DNA of 64,000 nt from Janibacter sp. A1S7. GTDB taxonomy: Bacteria; Actinomycetota; Actinomycetes; Actinomycetales; Dermatophilaceae. A program made the translations under genes and the position numbers. The stretch is from contig NZ_CP144913.1 of NCBI RefSeq assembly GCF_037198315.1, positions 3,162,001 through 3,226,000 on the forward strand, read 5' to 3'. The notes beneath the pieces are model-generated. The model made no database searches. It saw nothing but the letters and a program-made list of their open reading frames with translations, and had not been told where the DNA came from. This document shows, one piece after another, positions 44,066 through 56,048 of the stretch (positions are counted from its first letter, which is position 1; each line of letters starts with the position of its first letter).

Positions 44066-44928
44066 CGGCTCGCAGGGGGTCTCGGATGGTCACCGCACCG
44101 GACCTGCGGCGTCTCATCGGCGAGGCCGTCCGCTCCAGGGTGGCCGGCCCGGATGCGGACGCGGCCCACGCTCGGATCTGGGACACCCCGGGAGCCCGGT
44201 GGTTCACCCCGGCGGACCCGATCTGGCGCGTGCACAGCGATGCGTCGATGTTCGTCGCCGGGATCACGGCCCTGCTCCTGCAGTCCCTGCACCCGTCCGC
44301 GATGGCCGGCGTGGCCGGTCACAGCGGCTACCGCAGCGACCCGTGGGGTCGGTTGCAGCGCACGAGTCACTACCTGGCGACGACGACGTTCGGCACCATC
44401 GAGCACGCCCAGGAGGCGATCGCCGCGGTGCGCAGCGTGCACGAGCGGGTCCGCGGCACGGACGACGAAGGACGTCCCTACCGAGCCAGTGACCCCGACC
44501 TGCTCCGCTGGGTGCACATCGCCGAAGCGTGGTCCTTCCTCACCGCGCACCAGCGACACGGCGCGGATCCGCTCACGCCGGACGAGGCCGACACCTACGT
44601 GGCCCAGAGCGCCGTCTCGGCGTCGGCGCTCGGTGCCACGGATCTGCCGATGACCGTCGCCGAGCTCGAGGCGGCCCTGGCCGACGCCCGCGACGGCCTG
44701 CGCGCCACGCCGGCGGCCCGGGACGCGGCCGCCTTCCTGCTGCGGGAGCCGCCTCTGCCATGGGCCGCCCGCCCCGGTTATCAGCTGCTCGCCCTGGGCG
44801 CCGTCGCGCTGCTTCCCGACTGGGCGCGCGAGGAGCTCGACCTGCCCCGCCGCCGGGGCGCGTCCGTAGCCGGGGCGCTGGGGACCCGCCTGGTGCGCTG
44901 GGGCCTGGCGGCTCTCGACCAGGGGTGA
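44062..44928 (+). CDS. DUF2236 oxygenase-like protein
   Basis: 288 residues from ATG 44062, or the better-supported ATG 44086 (MVTAPDL). DUF2236 (MpaB/latex-clearing-protein relative): WRVHSDASMFVAGITALLLQSLHPSAMAGVAGHSGYRSDPWGRLQRTSHYLATTTFG and WVHIAEAWSFLTAHQRHG supply the conserved Asp/His positions thought to hold haem in this family. Couples by overlap to both neighbours. Likely an oxygenase or haem protein; the substrate is unknown. Confidence 0.85.
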   Translation: MTARRGSRMVTAPDLRRLIGEAVRSRVAGPDADAAHARIWDTPGARWFTPADPIWRVHSDASMFVAGITALLLQSLHPSAMAGVAGHSGYRSDPWGRLQRTSHYLATTTFGTIEHAQEAIAAVRSVHERVRGTDDEGRPYRASDPDLLRWVHIAEAWSFLTAHQRHGADPLTPDEADTYVAQSAVSASALGATDLPMTVAELEAALADARDGLRATPAARDAAAFLLREPPLPWAARPGYQLLALGAVALLPDWAREELDLPRRRGASVAGALGTRLVRWGLAALDQG

Positions 44929-45323
44929 CGGTGAGGAGCACCGCGCGCGTGAGCGTGACCGGCACGGCCACGGTCGGGACGGTCTGGCAGCGCTACGTCG
45001 AGCCACGCCTGTGGCCGACGTGGTCGCCACAGATCCGGTCGGTCGAGTACGACCACCCCCGGCTGCGGTCGGCGACGAAGGGGGTGGTGCGCACCTTCGG
45101 CGGCCTCGGCGTCCCGTTCACCATCGAGGAGGTCTCGTCCACCGAGCACACGTGGCGCTGGCGGGTCGAGGCGTTCGGGCTCCCCCTTCGCCTCGATCAC
45201 GGGGTGCGCGCGCACCCTCGGGGCTGCGAGACCTGGCTCGAGGTCACCGGCCCACCGGTGATCAGTCGGGTCTACGCCCAGGCCGCGACCATCGCGCTCC
45301 GTCGTCTCGTGCGCCGGGAGTGA
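44925..45323 (+). CDS. SRPBCC / START-domain protein
   Basis: 132 residues from GTG 44925, which overlaps the DUF2236 stop (GTGA); GTG 44931 is an alternative. VTGTATVGTVWQRYVEPRLWPTWSPQI and EVSSTEHTWRWRVEAFGLPLRLDHGV match hydrophobic-pocket SRPBCC proteins. May bind a lipid or isoprenoid that the adjacent oxygenase or rhodopsin uses; this is inference. Sixty bases upstream of the heliorhodopsin. Confidence 0.8.
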   Translation: MTVRSTARVSVTGTATVGTVWQRYVEPRLWPTWSPQIRSVEYDHPRLRSATKGVVRTFGGLGVPFTIEEVSSTEHTWRWRVEAFGLPLRLDHGVRAHPRGCETWLEVTGPPVISRVYAQAATIALRRLVRRE

Positions 45324-45383
45324 GACAGTTGGGGCGAGGCGGCCGAGGCAGCAGCGGCCGCGCGTCCTGGAGAGGGCCACACC

Positions 45384-46145
45384 ATGGAAGCCACCGGCGT
45401 CACCGAGTCGAGTCTGGGTCGACTGCGGATCTGGAACATCGGCCTCACCGTCCTGCACGCGGCCCAGGCCGTGCTCGTGCTGGTGCTGGCCAGCGACTTC
45501 GCCATCACGGTCACCTCGCAGTACCCCCAGGGACCGCCCGGATCGGCACCGCCGGCGCCCGAGGCGCTCTTCGACGTGCGGATCGGCGCCGCGATCGCCG
45601 TCTTCCTCGCCTTGGCAGCCCTGGACCATCTGCTCACCGGCACCGTGCTGCGGCACCGGTACGAAGGGGGTCTGCGCGCCGGGGTCAACCGCTTCCGGTG
45701 GATGGAGTACTCGGTCAGCGCGACCCTGATGATCATCCTCATCGGCTTCTACACCGGCCTGACGGGCATCACCGAGGTCCTCCTGATCATCGGCGCCAAC
45801 GTCGCGATGATCCTGTTCGGATGGGTGCAGGAGCTGATGAACCCACCAGGCCGGACGAGGACGACGATGCTCCCCTTCTGGTTCGGGTGCGTGGCCGGCG
45901 CGGCCCCGTGGGTGGCGATCCTGGTGAACACGCTCGGGGCGGCCGAGGTGCCCGGCTTCGTCCTCGGGATCATCGCCTCGCTGTTCGTGTTCTTCATGAG
46001 CTTCGCGCTCAACCAGTGGCTGCAGTACCGACAGGTCGGCCGGTGGGCCGACTACGCCTACGGCGAGAAGGTCTACCTCGTGCTCAGCCTCGTCGCCAAG
46101 AGCGCGCTGGCGTGGCAGATCTTCGGAGGGTCACTCGCCGGCTGA
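45384..46145 (+). CDS. heliorhodopsin
   Basis: 253 residues from ATG 45384 (GGAGAGG upstream), with seven transmembrane segments. Diagnostic blocks: LRIWNIGLTVLHAAQAV in helix A, FRWMEYSVSATLMI in helix C with the counterion E108, and helix G KVYLVLSLVAKSALAWQIFG with the retinal Schiff-base lysine K239. These positions correspond to E107 and K241 of heliorhodopsin 48C12. Heliorhodopsins are inverted in the membrane relative to type-1 rhodopsins, have long photocycles and show no ion pumping, so a light-sensing or enzyme-coupling role is assumed. No retinal-forming gene is in the window. Confidence 0.93.
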   Translation: MEATGVTESSLGRLRIWNIGLTVLHAAQAVLVLVLASDFAITVTSQYPQGPPGSAPPAPEALFDVRIGAAIAVFLALAALDHLLTGTVLRHRYEGGLRAGVNRFRWMEYSVSATLMIILIGFYTGLTGITEVLLIIGANVAMILFGWVQELMNPPGRTRTTMLPFWFGCVAGAAPWVAILVNTLGAAEVPGFVLGIIASLFVFFMSFALNQWLQYRQVGRWADYAYGEKVYLVLSLVAKSALAWQIFGGSLAG

Positions 46146-46155
46146 GCGACGACCG

Positions 46156-47514
46156 CTACGTCCACAGCGACGCGAGGACCATGGTCGCCGCGAAGACCAC
46201 CCCGGTGACCAGGAGCGTGACCGTGGTGAAGCCCATGACGTCCCGGATGCGCAGGCGGGCGATGGCCAGCATGGGCAGCGCCCAGAACGGCTGGATCATG
46301 TTCGTCCACTGGTCGCCGTAGGAGACACCCATGATGACGATCGCCGGGTCGACGCCGAGCTGCTTGGCCGCATCGAGGAAGATCGGCGCCTGGATGGCGA
46401 ACTGGCCGCCGCCGGAGGGGACGAAGACGTTGACCAGGCCCCCGGCGAGGAAGGCCCACAGGCCGAGGGTGACGTCGTTGGAGATCGAGACGAAGAAGTC
46501 GGCGAGCATCTCCACCAGTCCGCTGGCGGTCATGATCCCCATGATCCCGGCGTAGAGCGGGAACTGCACGAGGATCTCGCCGACGTTGGATGCGGCCTTG
46601 GCCACGAGCTGGCCGAGTTCGCGCGCGCTCGTCACCAGCAGCAGGATCAGGCACAGGAAGGTCCAGTTGACGATGTCGAGCGTCAGGGCCATGCCCTCCT
46701 GGGCGAAGTAGATCACCAGGTAGGCCAGCAGGAACAGACCCAGGCCCGTGGTGACGATCCGGGACCCGTCGATCCGGTCGGCCGGGACGGGCCCGTGGCC
46801 GGCGTCGATCGGGCTCGCGTCGTCGGCCTCCTCCAGTGAGGCGTCCTTGGGGAGCTCGAGGATGCGGTCCTTCGGGCCGGGCGCCATGAGCATCATCGCG
46901 ACGACGATGACGATGACCGTGACGACGGCCGCGATCATGTTCCACGAGGAGAAGATGGTCTCGCTGACGGGGACGGTGTACCCGAGCTGCTCCTCGACGA
47001 AGCTGTCCGGCGTCGCCGCGGCCAACGGTCCGGAGCCGGAGTAGCCCATGTGCCAGACGACGAACCCCGAGTACCCGGAGGCAACGAGTAGGGGGTAGTG
47101 CAACCGCAGTCCGCGATCGCGCCCGACTCGGGCCACCTCGATGGACAGCAGTGCCGCCACGACGAGCCCCAGACCCCAGGTGAAGAGGGACGCGATGGCC
47201 GCGCAGAACGCGACGAAACCGTATGCCTGCACCGGTGTGCGGGGCACCCGGGCCAGACGTTCGAGCAGTCGCCGCACCGGGCCCGTGTTGGCGAGGATGT
47301 ACCCGAGCAGGAGCACCAGGGCCATCTGGGTCATGAACGCCAGGAGGCCGGTCAGTCCGTCACCCCAGGCGCGGACCACGTCGACGGGCCCGATGTCGGT
47401 CGCGGCCAGTGCGACGACCGCCACGATCGCGGTGAGGACGACGGCGAAGACGTAGGCAGTGGGCAGGTACCGCTCGGCCAGCCTCACCAGGGGCGCGGAC
47501 ATCGCCTTGAGCAT
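46156..47514 (-). CDS. atoE: short-chain fatty acid transporter AtoE family
   Basis: 452 residues from ATG 47514 with GAGGAG upstream, about ten to twelve transmembrane helices. FMTQMALVLLLGYILANTGPVRR, LHYPLLVASGYSGFVVWHMGYSGSGPL, VNVFVPSGGGQFAIQAPIFLDAA and MGVSYGDQWTNMIQPFWALPML are AtoE/TIGR00366 blocks. Imports acetoacetate or butyrate-like acids. Convergent with the heliorhodopsin (10 bases between stops). Confidence 0.92.
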   Translation of the reverse strand: MLKAMSAPLVRLAERYLPTAYVFAVVLTAIVAVVALAATDIGPVDVVRAWGDGLTGLLAFMTQMALVLLLGYILANTGPVRRLLERLARVPRTPVQAYGFVAFCAAIASLFTWGLGLVVAALLSIEVARVGRDRGLRLHYPLLVASGYSGFVVWHMGYSGSGPLAAATPDSFVEEQLGYTVPVSETIFSSWNMIAAVVTVIVIVVAMMLMAPGPKDRILELPKDASLEEADDASPIDAGHGPVPADRIDGSRIVTTGLGLFLLAYLVIYFAQEGMALTLDIVNWTFLCLILLLVTSARELGQLVAKAASNVGEILVQFPLYAGIMGIMTASGLVEMLADFFVSISNDVTLGLWAFLAGGLVNVFVPSGGGQFAIQAPIFLDAAKQLGVDPAIVIMGVSYGDQWTNMIQPFWALPMLAIARLRIRDVMGFTTVTLLVTGVVFAATMVLASLWT

Positions 47515-47621
47515 GGCGGACTCCTCGTGCAGATGTGTTGTGGGCCACAGCAGTGTAGGAGCCCCCTCCCGGGCGCGCAGGTCGTGGAGGACGAGCGCTC
47601 AGGCGTCGAGGCGGCTGGGCC

Positions 47622-47828
47622 TCACTGCCCCCTTCGCCCGGCGACGAGCGTGACCACCTGCAGCAGGAGCAGCACTGCCACGCCGGCCCACCCCCACCAC
47701 CCGCGGTCACCACTGATGGCGGTGGGAAGCAGCAGGACGGCACAGAGCAACGGCACGATCGGGCGAACTCGGTCGTACACGGACCGCCGCCGGGTGCCGG
47801 TCCCCGGCGGCTGCTCCCGGCCGCTCAA
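47622..47828 (-). CDS. two-helix small membrane protein, TTG start
   Basis: 68 residues. TTG 47828 overlaps the TGA of the ABC permease (TTGA), an arrangement that favours translational coupling. MSGREQPPGTGTRRRSVYDR is a basic cytosolic tail, followed by two helices, VRPIVPLLCAVLLLPTAI and WWGWAGVAVLLLLQVVTLVA. A shorter start at GTG 47780 is possible. Probably an accessory of the ABC system. Confidence 0.55.
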   Translation of the reverse strand: MSGREQPPGTGTRRRSVYDRVRPIVPLLCAVLLLPTAISGDRGWWGWAGVAVLLLLQVVTLVAGRRGQ

Positions 47829-48630
47829 CTGAGCACGTCCTTGCGGGCGAAGTGGTGGTAGCCCAGGGCGATGAAGACCGTCGCGTAGAGCAGGGCCCAC
47901 AGCACCCCGGGCACCAGGGCCCCGTAGTCGGCGTCGGGAGCGAAGAGGGCGATCCACTCCCGGGCGTAGTGGTTGGGCAGCGCCCGTCGGTAGTCGCCGA
48001 GCGCACTCAGGGCATCCAGGATCGAGGAGACGATCGACGCGAACACCGCGACGCCGACCGCGGCCAGGGGTGCGTCGGTGCGCACCCCCATCCAGAACGC
48101 GATCCCGGCGAAGGGCAGCTGGGCCACGAACACGTACCCGGCGCCCACCGCCAACCGGCGCAGCACCTCCCCCCAGCCCAAGGTCTCGCCGCCGCTGAGC
48201 GACAGCGGGCCCCACCCGTAGAAGACGCCACCCACGAGCACCACCCACACGAGCAGAACAAGGACCGCCACCGCGGTCAGGACCAACCCGACGAGCAGCT
48301 TGCTGGTCAGCAGCCTGCCTCGGGGAACCGGGGCGATGAGCAGGTAACGCAACGAGGACCACGAGGCCTCCGCGGGCACCGGGTCGCCGACGAAGAGGGC
48401 GGCGAGGATCAGGATGAGCAGCTCGGCGGTGATGATCAGCATGAAGACCGCGAAGTTGGCGGCGCCCGTGGTGGCCAGATCGGCGAAGCTCTGCCCGCCG
48501 CTCTCGTCGTCGCCGAGGGTGAACGCGCCGACCACGACCAGCGGCAGGGCGAGCAGGATGAGGTACGACCACCGGGTGCGGGGGCGGGTGACCTGGCGCC
48601 GCAGCTCCACGCTCGGGCTCAGTGGGCGCC

Positions 48631-48634
<4 letters not shown>
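47825..48634 (-). CDS. ABC transporter permease
   Basis: 269 residues, six transmembrane segments of the ABC-2/NatB type (SYLILLALPLVVVGAFTL, FAVFMLIITAELLILILAALFV, LLTSKLLVGLVLTAVAVLVLLVWVVLV and others). Overlaps the stop of the upstream ATPase-hydrolase fusion by 4 bases. Forms the membrane half of an exporter, presumably dimeric. Cargo unknown. Confidence 0.88.
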
Positions 48635-51243
<2,609 letters not shown>

Positions 51244-51281
51244 GGTCCATTGTCTCAGGCGCGCGTGTCTCAGGGGCGCGC

Positions 51282-51791
51282 CTACCGCTTCGCGACCTGC
51301 TCGGCCCGGCGTCGGACCTGGTCGGACAGGACCGAGGCGAGTGTGCCGATGAAGACGAGGTTGAAGGCCATCTGGATCGTCACCAGGATCCGGGCCACCT
51401 GACCGGTCGCGTGCACGTCCCCGAAGCCGACCGTGGCGAGTGTCGTCATGGTGAAGTACAGCGCGTCGGTCTTGGTGACCAGGTCGGCGAACTGGTTCCC
51501 GGTGTGCTGCTCGATGACGAAGTACCCGAGGGCGAAGAGCGGGACGACGAGGTAGATCAGCAGCAGCAGGGACTGGATGCGCACCGCGGTCTCGTGCCCC
51601 GCTCGCAGTTGACGCCTGACCTGGTGGGTGATGACCCAGCCCAGGAGCGCCACGGCGATGAGCAGCGCGACGACGGACAGGGCCCACTCGCCCGAGGACT
51701 CCAGGGAGCGCACCGGGACGGTGTAGTAGAAGAGCATGACGGCCGCGAAGGCGACCACGCTGCGCAGGGTCTCGTGCCGGGGCTGATGCAT
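51282..51791 (-). CDS. two-pore-helix potassium channel
   Basis: 169 residues from ATG 51791. Four hydrophobic segments; between the third and fourth lies the selectivity filter TTLATVGFGD (T120-D125), preceded by the pore helix DALYFTM. The C-terminal helix ends SDQVRRRAEQVAKR. Resembles ion-channel 2 (PF07885) proteins with additional N-terminal helices. Single-gene unit. Confidence 0.92.
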   Translation of the reverse strand: MHQPRHETLRSVVAFAAVMLFYYTVPVRSLESSGEWALSVVALLIAVALLGWVITHQVRRQLRAGHETAVRIQSLLLLIYLVVPLFALGYFVIEQHTGNQFADLVTKTDALYFTMTTLATVGFGDVHATGQVARILVTIQMAFNLVFIGTLASVLSDQVRRRAEQVAKR

Positions 51792-52061
51792 CGGGGTTCT
51801 CCTATCGCCGCCCGGTCGAGCGTGACTACTCGTGGTCGGCGGTGACGATGGCGAAGTTCGTGTCGCGCTCGTCCAGCACGGCCCCGGGCGCTGGCGTCGG
51901 CGTCATGGCGAGACTGTAGCCAAGGGTGCGTCCGAGCGCCACGGTCGAGCGCGGGTCGGCGCGCCAGCCCGGGTCGGGGTCGACGGGCACGGGCCCAGCA
52001 CCACCATGATGGTCGCTTCGGGTCTATGTTCGTCCCACTGACAACATGAAGGGGAGGGGCC

Positions 52062-52622
52062 ATGAGCGGTTTCGCCATGATCATCGTGGGCCTGGTGCTC
52101 GGCGTCGCCGGGGGGTGGTCCATCAGGACGGTTCTGGTCACCGCAGGCTTCGGCGCCGGCTGGCTTCTGTCCAGTGTCTTCGGGGCCACCTTCCTCACGA
52201 CCCTGATCATTGCCCTGGTCACCGCTCTGCTTGCGTGGCTCGTCCTGCGGTTGGCTGCCACGATCGTCTTCTTCACCATCGGTGCGCTCGTCGGCCTGCT
52301 CGTCGGGGCGCGGCTCTTCCGCCTCCTCGAAGGGGGCGACGGGAACGTCCTGCTGGCCGTCGTCTTCATCCCGGCGATCGGCATCGTCGGTGGCTGGTTG
52401 GCGGAGAAGGCGCGGGAGCGCTTCGTCGCGTGGGGCACCGCGATCGGTGGCGCTGCCCTCCTGCTCAACGGTGTCGGGGTGCTGACGGGCTGGCTGTCCT
52501 GGCTGCGGGACCCGACCCAGGGGTGGCAGGTGGTCCTGGGCGCCGTGGCCTGGGTGGCGCTCGCGGTCGGCTTCCGCATCACCCAGAAGGTGGTCGGGAC
52601 GGGCGACCTCTCGGAGCACTGA
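52062..52622 (+). CDS. multi-helix membrane protein (DUF4203-like)
   Basis: 186 residues with about seven hydrophobic stretches rich in Gly and small residues (VGLVLGVAGGWSIRTVLVTAGFGAGWLL, LVTALLAWLVLRLAATIVFF, GALVGLLVGARLF). Similar to DUF4203/TMEM198-like proteins. Start follows GGGGAGGGGCC. Function unknown. Confidence 0.7.
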   Translation: MSGFAMIIVGLVLGVAGGWSIRTVLVTAGFGAGWLLSSVFGATFLTTLIIALVTALLAWLVLRLAATIVFFTIGALVGLLVGARLFRLLEGGDGNVLLAVVFIPAIGIVGGWLAEKARERFVAWGTAIGGAALLLNGVGVLTGWLSWLRDPTQGWQVVLGAVAWVALAVGFRITQKVVGTGDLSEH

Positions 52623-52702
52623 TCCACGGTGGCCGTCGCCCGGATGGTGCCCGGGCATGCAGGTGGTGAGGTGGCGGCCCCGGCTGCTGCGTCGGTCGAC
52701 CG

Positions 52703-53272
52703 TCACTTCGGGGTGCGCGACGTGGCGAGCGCCCGCTCGGTGATCGTCGCGCCGACCACCCAGATCGGGCCCGTGACCAACCAGAGCACCGTGACCAGAC
52801 CCATGAGCGGGAGCACTTCGAACAGGCCGGCGCGCTGCTGTCCGTCGGCGACGGTGACGGCCAGGAGCCCCATCGCGACGAGGGTGAGCACGGCTGCCAC
52901 CAACCACCGGGCGAAGCTGCCCAGCTCGTGCCGGAGAGCCGCCGGCCCCGTCTTCGGGGCCTTGGCCGGTCTGGGACCGTCCGCGAAGAGGTGCGCTGCG
53001 TGCGCGTCGGCCCAGCGCACGAGGGTCGGGCCGAAGGCGAGTGACACGCCGAGGTAGAGACCGGCGAGCTGGTGGGTGCGGCCCACGGGGCTGCCGCGGT
53101 GCAGGTCCACCCCGACCGCGATGAGCAGGACGAGGTCGATGATCGGCACCGTGGCCAGCAGGACGGCCCCGGCCCGGGGCCGGCGAGCCAGGTACCGCAT
53201 TCCCAGACCCGCTGCGATCACCACCCAGAACCCGACCTCCGACGCGATGATGAGGTAGGCGACGACGGACAT
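52703..53272 (-). CDS. membrane protein of unknown function
   Basis: 189 residues from ATG 53272 (MSVVAYLIIASEVGFWVVIAAG), four or five transmembrane segments: GAVLLATVPIIDLVLLIAVGVDLHRG, LAGLYLGVSLAFGPTLVRWADAHAAHLF, and two at the C-terminus. No family recognised with certainty. Divergent from the quinone-oxidoreductase-like gene. Confidence 0.7.
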   Translation of the reverse strand: MSVVAYLIIASEVGFWVVIAAGLGMRYLARRPRAGAVLLATVPIIDLVLLIAVGVDLHRGSPVGRTHQLAGLYLGVSLAFGPTLVRWADAHAAHLFADGPRPAKAPKTGPAALRHELGSFARWLVAAVLTLVAMGLLAVTVADGQQRAGLFEVLPLMGLVTVLWLVTGPIWVVGATITERALATSRTPK

Positions 53273-53378
53273 GAGGACATCCTGCAGGACCTGAGTTCGC
53301 GCGCCTCCCGCGGCGTCACGATCCGCGGTGTCGCTGTCCTCGCTGTCCGTGGTCACCGTGATGGGGCAGGGTGGCGGG

Positions 53379-54308
53379 ATGGAGACGAGGAACAGCGCGG
53401 TCAGGCTCGACAGGTACGGCGACGTGGGCGTGCTGGACGTCCGGGACGTGGAGGTGCCGGTAGCCGGACCCGAGGAGGTGGTGGTCGAGGTGGTCGCCAC
53501 GTCGATCAACCCGGGCGAGGCCGCGATCCGGGAGGGGGCCATGGACCCGGACCGGTCCGCGGTGTTCCCGATGGGCGAAGGGAGCGACGTCGCCGGTCGA
53601 GTGGTCGAGGTCGGTGTCGACGTGACCGGCTGGGCTGTCGGGGACGAGGTGATCGGCTGGTCCGGGCAGCGCTCCGCGCACGCCCGGTACGTCGTGGTCC
53701 CGTCCGCGCAGGTGACTCCTCGCCCCGAGCAGGTGCCCTGGGAGCAGGCGGGCAGCCTGTACGTCGCGGGCGGCACCGCTGTCGCGATGCGCGATGCGGT
53801 ATCAGCGCAGCCGGGGCAGACCGTGACCGTGACCGCAGCGGCAGGCGGGGTGGGCTCGATCCTGACCCAGCTGCTCGTGCATCGCGGTGTCCGGGTGCTC
53901 GGCGTAGCAGGCCCGGACAACGACTCCTGGCTCCGGGGGGCCGGTGCCGAGCCGGTGAACCGGGGCGATGACCTGGCCGAGCGGCTGCGGTCCGCCGCGC
54001 CCGATGGTGTGGTGGCCTTCTTCGACTGCTACGGGCAGGGCTACACAGATCTTGCGCTCGAGCTCGGCGTCCCACTGCAGCAAGTGGTGACGATCGCTGA
54101 CTTCGAGGCCGCCCGGAGCAACGGCACCCGGGTGGTCTTCGGGTACGAGTCCACAACGGCCGGCACGTTGGCCGACCTGGCACAGATGATCGTCAGCGAC
54201 GACCTGGTGGTACCCATCGCGGCGACATACGCCCTGGATGAGGTACGGGCGGCGTACACCGCGCTGGCCGAGCGCCGCACGCGGGGCAAGATCGTCCTGC
54301 TGCCCTGA
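53379..54308 (+). CDS. zinc-free medium-chain dehydrogenase / quinone oxidoreductase
   Basis: 309 residues from ATG 53379 (METRNSAVRLDRYGDVGVLD). MDR fold with VAGPEEVVVEVVATSINPGEAAIREG, MGEGSDVAGRVVEVG and the nucleotide-binding VTAAAGGVGSILTQLLVHRG (AxxGGVG). Lacks the catalytic zinc ligands and resembles zeta-crystallin type NADPH:quinone reductases. Convergent with the SDR gene. Confidence 0.88.
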   Translation: METRNSAVRLDRYGDVGVLDVRDVEVPVAGPEEVVVEVVATSINPGEAAIREGAMDPDRSAVFPMGEGSDVAGRVVEVGVDVTGWAVGDEVIGWSGQRSAHARYVVVPSAQVTPRPEQVPWEQAGSLYVAGGTAVAMRDAVSAQPGQTVTVTAAAGGVGSILTQLLVHRGVRVLGVAGPDNDSWLRGAGAEPVNRGDDLAERLRSAAPDGVVAFFDCYGQGYTDLALELGVPLQQVVTIADFEAARSNGTRVVFGYESTTAGTLADLAQMIVSDDLVVPIAATYALDEVRAAYTALAERRTRGKIVLLP

Positions 54309-54369
54309 CGACCATCAACAGGTCGCGTCCGGGGAGGGCTGCACCTCCGTCATCCGCTCCCGGCGGACT

Positions 54370-55068
54370 CTAGAAGTGTCGTACCCACGGGCGCAGCTCG
54401 ATCTCCCAGCTCCATGCTGAGCGGTCCTGCTCGATCATGTGGATGTAGTTCCGGGCGATCTCATCAGGCACCATCGGGCTGTACGTCTCGTCGAGGGATG
54501 CTGCGGTGTCCTCCTCCCCCGCTCTGCCGATACGGCCGTCGATGACGACATGAGCGATGTGGATGTTCTGCGGATGAAGTTCGCGTGCCAATGATTGGCA
54601 CATCCCGCGCACGGCGAACTTGCCCATGGCGTAGGGCGCGGATTCCGGGTAGCCCTTCACCGACGAGGAGGCTCCGGTGAAGAGCATCGTCCCGCCGCCG
54701 GAGTTCAGCATTCGCCCGGCAGCGTGCTGGGCCACCAGGAAGGCCCCGAATGCGGTGACCTCAAGTACTTCGCGGACGTCCAGCGGGTCGAGTTCGGTGA
54801 TCGAACCCCGGATCCACGGACTCGGGTTGTAGACGGCGACATCAAGGGAGCCGTCCATGCCGTCGATCGTTTCGAACAGCTCGGCCACAGAGTCGGGAAC
54901 GCTGGCGTCGCACTGCAGCGCGGTGCCGTCGACCTCGGCCCGAAGTGCATCGAGTGTGCTGATGTCACGCGCTACCAGGATCGGGTGGTACGAGCGGTGC
55001 GCGAGGGCACGAGCGATCGCAGCGGACAAGCCGGACCCGGCACCGACGACAAGGGCGAGAGAAGTCAC
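54370..55068 (-). CDS. short-chain dehydrogenase/reductase
   Basis: 232 residues from GTG 55068 with AAGGAGG upstream. Coenzyme motif LVVGAGSGLSAAIARAL (a GxxxGxG variant), NPSP in place of NNAG, TGASSSVKGYPESAPYAMGKFAVRGM containing catalytic Ser, Tyr and Lys (YxxxK). The active site looks complete. Substrate unknown. Codons here and through 58.8 kb are less GC-rich at third positions than in the first half, by impression. Confidence 0.87.
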   Translation of the reverse strand: MTSLALVVGAGSGLSAAIARALAHRSYHPILVARDISTLDALRAEVDGTALQCDASVPDSVAELFETIDGMDGSLDVAVYNPSPWIRGSITELDPLDVREVLEVTAFGAFLVAQHAAGRMLNSGGGTMLFTGASSSVKGYPESAPYAMGKFAVRGMCQSLARELHPQNIHIAHVVIDGRIGRAGEEDTAASLDETYSPMVPDEIARNYIHMIEQDRSAWSWEIELRPWVRHF

Positions 55069-55257
55069 GGTGCATACCTCCTTGCAGCGCACCACGCCGC
55101 TGCTGCGAACCGTTGGACTCGACTCACCCTGACACAGGGTGCAGCCGAGGGGGCCGTCGCGAGCCGCGACATCCCGGGGCAGCGACGGCTACGTTGTCGC
55201 CATGCGCACTTCAGGAGCTGCAGTCGGCGTCCACCCGCGCCCCCGGGCTGGGACGCA

Positions 55258-55884
55258 ATGAGCCTGTATGCGGAGGTGACCGCCCGACGACGACGTCAAG
55301 CACTCTTCGACGTCTTGGTGATCCTGTGGATCGTGGTGTGGGGGCTCGTCGGGTGGGTGGTGCATCGCCAGGCAGTGGACAGTGCCTCGGGTGCACGCCG
55401 ACTGCAGGAAGGGGGGACCGGTGTCGCGACGAGCTTGTCCGATGCTGGTGAGAGCCTGTCCACGATTCCGCTGATCGGTGACACCGCGAAGAAGCCGTTT
55501 GATGAGGCAGCGGACGCGGGCCGTCAGATCTCCGACGCCGGCCAGAGCATCGTGGACGGGTTGGACGCGCTGGGGGCGCTGCTCGGAACGCTCACGGCTG
55601 CTCTTCCGATCGCGATGGCCGTGCTGATCTGGGCTTACGTACGCATGCGCTACGCGCGCGCAGCGTCACGGGCCGTGACCCATCGCGAGCGGCCCGGCGG
55701 CGCGCAGATCCTGGCCCTGCAGGCGCTCGTCCTCGGCGCGACCGGCATCGAGGAGGCACTGGCCACCGACCGACCCGGCGCCGACCACGGGTTCCACGTG
55801 CTGGGCGACAGTGCGACGGTGCGCCGCCTGGCAGACGCCCGGCTCGGCGCCCTCGGCCTCCACCCTCTCCCGCCGTCGTCGTAG
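55258..55884 (+). CDS. membrane protein with internal helical region
   Basis: 208 residues from ATG 55258. Two transmembrane segments (ALFDVLVILWIVVWGLVGWVV and LTAALPIAMAVLIWAYV) border an extracytoplasmic helical segment (SASGARRLQEGGTGVATSLSDAGESL to GRQISDAGQSIVDGLDAL). A soluble C-terminal tail of about 70 residues follows. Unknown family. Confidence 0.68.
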   Translation: MSLYAEVTARRRRQALFDVLVILWIVVWGLVGWVVHRQAVDSASGARRLQEGGTGVATSLSDAGESLSTIPLIGDTAKKPFDEAADAGRQISDAGQSIVDGLDALGALLGTLTAALPIAMAVLIWAYVRMRYARAASRAVTHRERPGGAQILALQALVLGATGIEEALATDRPGADHGFHVLGDSATVRRLADARLGALGLHPLPPSS

Positions 55885-56048
55885 CCGAACGGTGTGCGGC
55901 GACGAGGCGAGGAGCGGTTCGCTGACCCCTCTCGTGGGTCGACGAGGCCTGCCATGCACGGCCTTTCGATCAGGAGCGCGATCTGTTGGCACGGTCGGCG
56001 GATATCGCTACGCTCCATGCACCGATCCGGTCCATCAGGGGAGCAGTG

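Noticed and set aside
51903..52907. 334-codon minus-strand frame opposite the DUF4203-like gene.
   Set aside because: Highly charged, repetitive translation typical of a shadow; the plus-strand product is a normal membrane protein.
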